This document shows positions 62,189 through 64,000 of a DNA stretch of 64,000 bases, one piece after another. How positions within the stretch are numbered: position 1 is the stretch's first letter; each line of letters opens with the position of its first letter. The DNA comes from CAVRUD01 sp963849635 (GTDB lineage Bacteria > Chloroflexota > Chloroflexia > Thermomicrobiales > UBA6265). Location of the stretch: the NCBI GenBank assembly GCA_963849635.1, contig CAWKIA010000018.1, forward strand, positions 682,001-746,000. The letters run 5' to 3'. The notes beneath the pieces are model-generated. The model ran no database searches. It was not told the origin of the DNA and saw only the letters and a program-made list of their open reading frames with translations. The translations under genes and the position numbers were made by a program.

Positions 62189-62707
62189 GTGACCTCCGCG
62201 CGACGAGAGACGCAACCGGTTCTCGACCGCATTCAGGTGCGCGCCGTGGAGACGCGGACGGATCTGAACGCGGTTCTCGCTCTTCGTCGCCAGGTGTTCA
62301 AGATCGAGCTGGGGATGATCGGCGAGTCGGTCGAGGATGTCGATGACCGCCGCAGCGTGATCGCGCTGGCGCTGATCACGATGGAGTCCGGGGCTGTCCA
62401 GGCGGTCGGGACGGGTCGTCTGACGTTTGGAGCGGGACGCAACGGTGAAGGCGTGCTGACCTGGGTGGCCACTGCGGCGGGTTACCGGCGTCTTGGTGTG
62501 GGGGGGGCGGTCGTGCGCTTCCTACTGGACGCGGCTGATCAGGCGGGGTCGCCGCCGCTCATCCTTGCGGCGCAGGCGCCGGCGATCGAGTTCTATCGCC
62601 GGTTGGGCTTTATTCCGAATGGGCAGCGGTACGTGGTGTCTGGCATCGATCACTTGCCGATGATTCGGCCTTCTTCAGCTATGTCACATGATGGTCCACG
62701 CGGTTAG
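62189..62707 (+). CDS. GNAT-family N-acetyltransferase
   Basis: Acetyltransferase of 172 residues of the ElaA/YjcF-like type: QVRAVETRTDLNAVLALRRQVFKIELGMIGESVEDVDDRRSVIALALI, then VGTGRLTFGAGRNGEGVLTWVATAAGYRRLGVGGAVVRFLLDAADQAGSPPLILAAQAPAIEFYRRLGFIPNGQRYVVSGIDHLPM. The acetyl-CoA loop is YRRLGVGGAV, and LAAQAPAIEFYRRLGF is the usual final helix-strand. GTG 62189 has AGGAGAAG upstream. It starts 34 bases after argH stops, so it may be in the same transcript. Substrate unknown. Confidence 0.85.
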   Translation: MTSARRETQPVLDRIQVRAVETRTDLNAVLALRRQVFKIELGMIGESVEDVDDRRSVIALALITMESGAVQAVGTGRLTFGAGRNGEGVLTWVATAAGYRRLGVGGAVVRFLLDAADQAGSPPLILAAQAPAIEFYRRLGFIPNGQRYVVSGIDHLPMIRPSSAMSHDGPRG

Positions 62708-62904
62708 TGTCCTCGATCCAGTCTTGGACCCGCACAAACTCCGGCATTGAAAGACGTGGCACGGATCGTGACAGTATCGAAACCACGCGTCGGCCATCGG
62801 CCTACTTTGACACGCAAGGTTAACCAACTCCACATTGAACACGTCCAGGGTTGGGCGGGTCGGTGCGCCGCCAATCCAGGATCAACGATGCTCAGGAGCA
62901 ACCA

Positions 62905-64000
62905 TTGGGTCAGGAACTGATCGAGTCATCAACGTTTGTCCGGCCACGAAATGACGAGCCCGGCCCCGCAACGGTTGCTTCCGAGTCCGGGCAGGACTCG
63001 GCGTCCCCATCGGCGGCGGAAGACATCGCCCAGAGATTGGTGGAGTCGGGGCTCGGACGGATAACGGCAAACATTCCTCGGGCGACGTATCGCGTTCAGT
63101 TTCACCCCGGATTTACCTTCAAGGACGCTACCGCGATCGTCCCCTATCTGTCCGAGCTGGGCATTGGGGCTCTCTATGCGTCCCCAATCTTTCAGGCGCG
63201 GCCGGGGAGCACTCACGGCTACGACGTGATCGACTACGGATCGATCAACGCCGAACTCGGGGGCGAGGAGGACTTTGCTGAGCTTACGGCTGCCCTGCGC
63301 GAACACGACATGGGATTGGTACTGGACTTCGTGCCAAACCACATGGGGATCGGCGGGGAGAGCAATCATTGGTGGCTGGATGTCGTCGAAAATGGGCCAT
63401 GGTCGCCGCATGCCGCGGCATTCGACATCGACTGGGAGCCGATCCGGTCTGACCTGCGCAACAAGATCCTGATTCCGATCCTCGGGGATCACTATGGAGT
63501 CGTTTTGGAACAGGGTCGGCTGACCCTGCGGTTCGAGGCCAGCTCGGGCTCATTCTGGCTGGACTACTACGACAATCCGTTTCCAATCTCGCCCCAGACC
63601 TATCCGCTGATCCTGCGCCGGCGACTGGACGACCTGATTGCTGACTATCCGGCCGATGATCCCGATGTGCTGGAGTTGCAGAGCATTATCGGGTCGTTGG
63701 AGCGCCTGCCCGAGCGGAGCGAGGACGGAACCGATCCGGTTGCGATCCGGACTGGTGAGCAGATCGTGGCCAAGCGGCGGCTCGCCGATCTGGTGCGACG
63801 GTCTGAGCCGGTCGCGGCAGCCGTCACGAGGGCGGTCAGCGACCTGAATGGGACGGCGGGCGATCCTCGGTCGTTCGATGCGCTCGACCATCTGATCGAA
63901 AGGCAGGCGTTTCGGCTGGCGTTCTGGCGGGTCGCGGCCGAAGAGATCAACTACCGCCGTTTCTTCGCCATCAATGAACTGGCCGCGATCCGGCAGGAAG
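62905..64000 (+). CDS. treY: Malto-oligosyltrehalose synthase (3' partial)
   Basis: Intramolecular transglucosidase that turns the reducing end of a malto-oligosaccharide into a trehalose unit, the first step of the TreY-TreZ pathway. After a hydrophilic N-terminal leader of about 50 residues, the GH13 domain starts IPRATYRVQFHPGFTFKDATAIVPYLSELGIGALYASPIFQARPGSTHGYDVIDYGSINAELGGEEDF, then MGLVLDFVPNHMGIGGESNHWWLDVVENGPWSPHAAAFDIDW, both typical of TreY. The window ends before the catalytic region at about residue 365 of an expected 900 or more. TTG 62905 is chosen because CAGGAG lies six bases upstream and the frame has a stop at 62836; no ATG fits. Confidence 0.92.
   Translation, partial: MGQELIESSTFVRPRNDEPGPATVASESGQDSASPSAAEDIAQRLVESGLGRITANIPRATYRVQFHPGFTFKDATAIVPYLSELGIGALYASPIFQARPGSTHGYDVIDYGSINAELGGEEDFAELTAALREHDMGLVLDFVPNHMGIGGESNHWWLDVVENGPWSPHAAAFDIDWEPIRSDLRNKILIPILGDHYGVVLEQGRLTLRFEASSGSFWLDYYDNPFPISPQTYPLILRRRLDDLIADYPADDPDVLELQSIIGSLERLPERSEDGTDPVAIRTGEQIVAKRRLADLVRRSEPVAAAVTRAVSDLNGTAGDPRSFDALDHLIERQAFRLAFWRVAAEEINYRRFFAINELAAIRQE

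Noticed and set aside
62704..62901. Short minus-strand gene between the GNAT gene and treY
   Set aside because: Only about 65 codons with no motif; the gap is better seen as leader DNA for treY.

Overview
The window is GC-rich, gene-dense bacterial chromosome. Gene content suggests a Chloroflexota bacterium, possibly Thermomicrobia/Sphaerobacter-like: an F420-type luciferase-like oxidoreductase, many sugar and nucleoside ABC transporters, large LuxR/XRE-type STAND regulators, Uma2 protein, PIG-V-like membrane protein, type 2 PyrF, TreY, and secreted proteins ending in Pro/Ser/Glu/Thr-rich tails. This placement is inference from gene families only. I saw no rRNA, tRNA, CRISPR array, transposase, integrase or phage gene.

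Layout. 1-6.4 kb: end of a membrane protein, an LLM oxidoreductase, and a ribose-type (CUT2) ABC operon. 6.6-19.4 kb: a LuxR-type STAND regulator, a rhodanese, then core genes guaB, a ParA-like ATPase, an L,D-transpeptidase, pyrF, a threonine dehydratase-like gene and a TPR protein. 19.6-24.6 kb: a BMP/nucleoside ABC operon (binding protein, ATPase, two permeases). 24.8-28.9 kb: a cupin, a secreted protein and an XRE-type STAND regulator. 29-37 kb: a DAHP synthase with an unusual domain pairing, an atypical response regulator, a PP2C-like/transmembrane/propeller protein and a ThDP enzyme. 37-51.5 kb: two CUT1 sugar-permease sets, amidohydrolase, ferredoxin, Uma2 protein, PIG-V-like protein, a zinc-type dehydrogenase with its AraC regulator, GNAT, epimerase and creatininase-like genes. 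51.7-60.4 kb: a degenerate polysaccharide deacetylase and a nurA-herA-sbcD-sbcC DNA-end-processing operon. 60.6-64 kb: argH, a GNAT gene and the start of treY.

Two features dominate. First, at least 24 apparent single-base indels interrupt 14 otherwise well-conserved genes, seven of them inside about 700 bases of the herA-like gene. Most are single extra bases, which looks more like uncorrected sequencing error than biology, although clustering in herA leaves decay possible. Frame-broken genes are given here as single features. Second, gaps between genes hold several families of short palindromic repeats, including a striking modular hairpin array at 43.04-43.24 kb.

The most interesting biology is the archaeal-style HerA-NurA-Mre11-Rad50 operon, a DAHP synthase joining a class I-beta type regulatory domain to a class I-alpha (AroG-type) catalytic domain, three apparently dead signalling or enzyme domains (receiver, PP2C, NodB), and a pair of related STAND regulators with DNA-binding domains at opposite ends.
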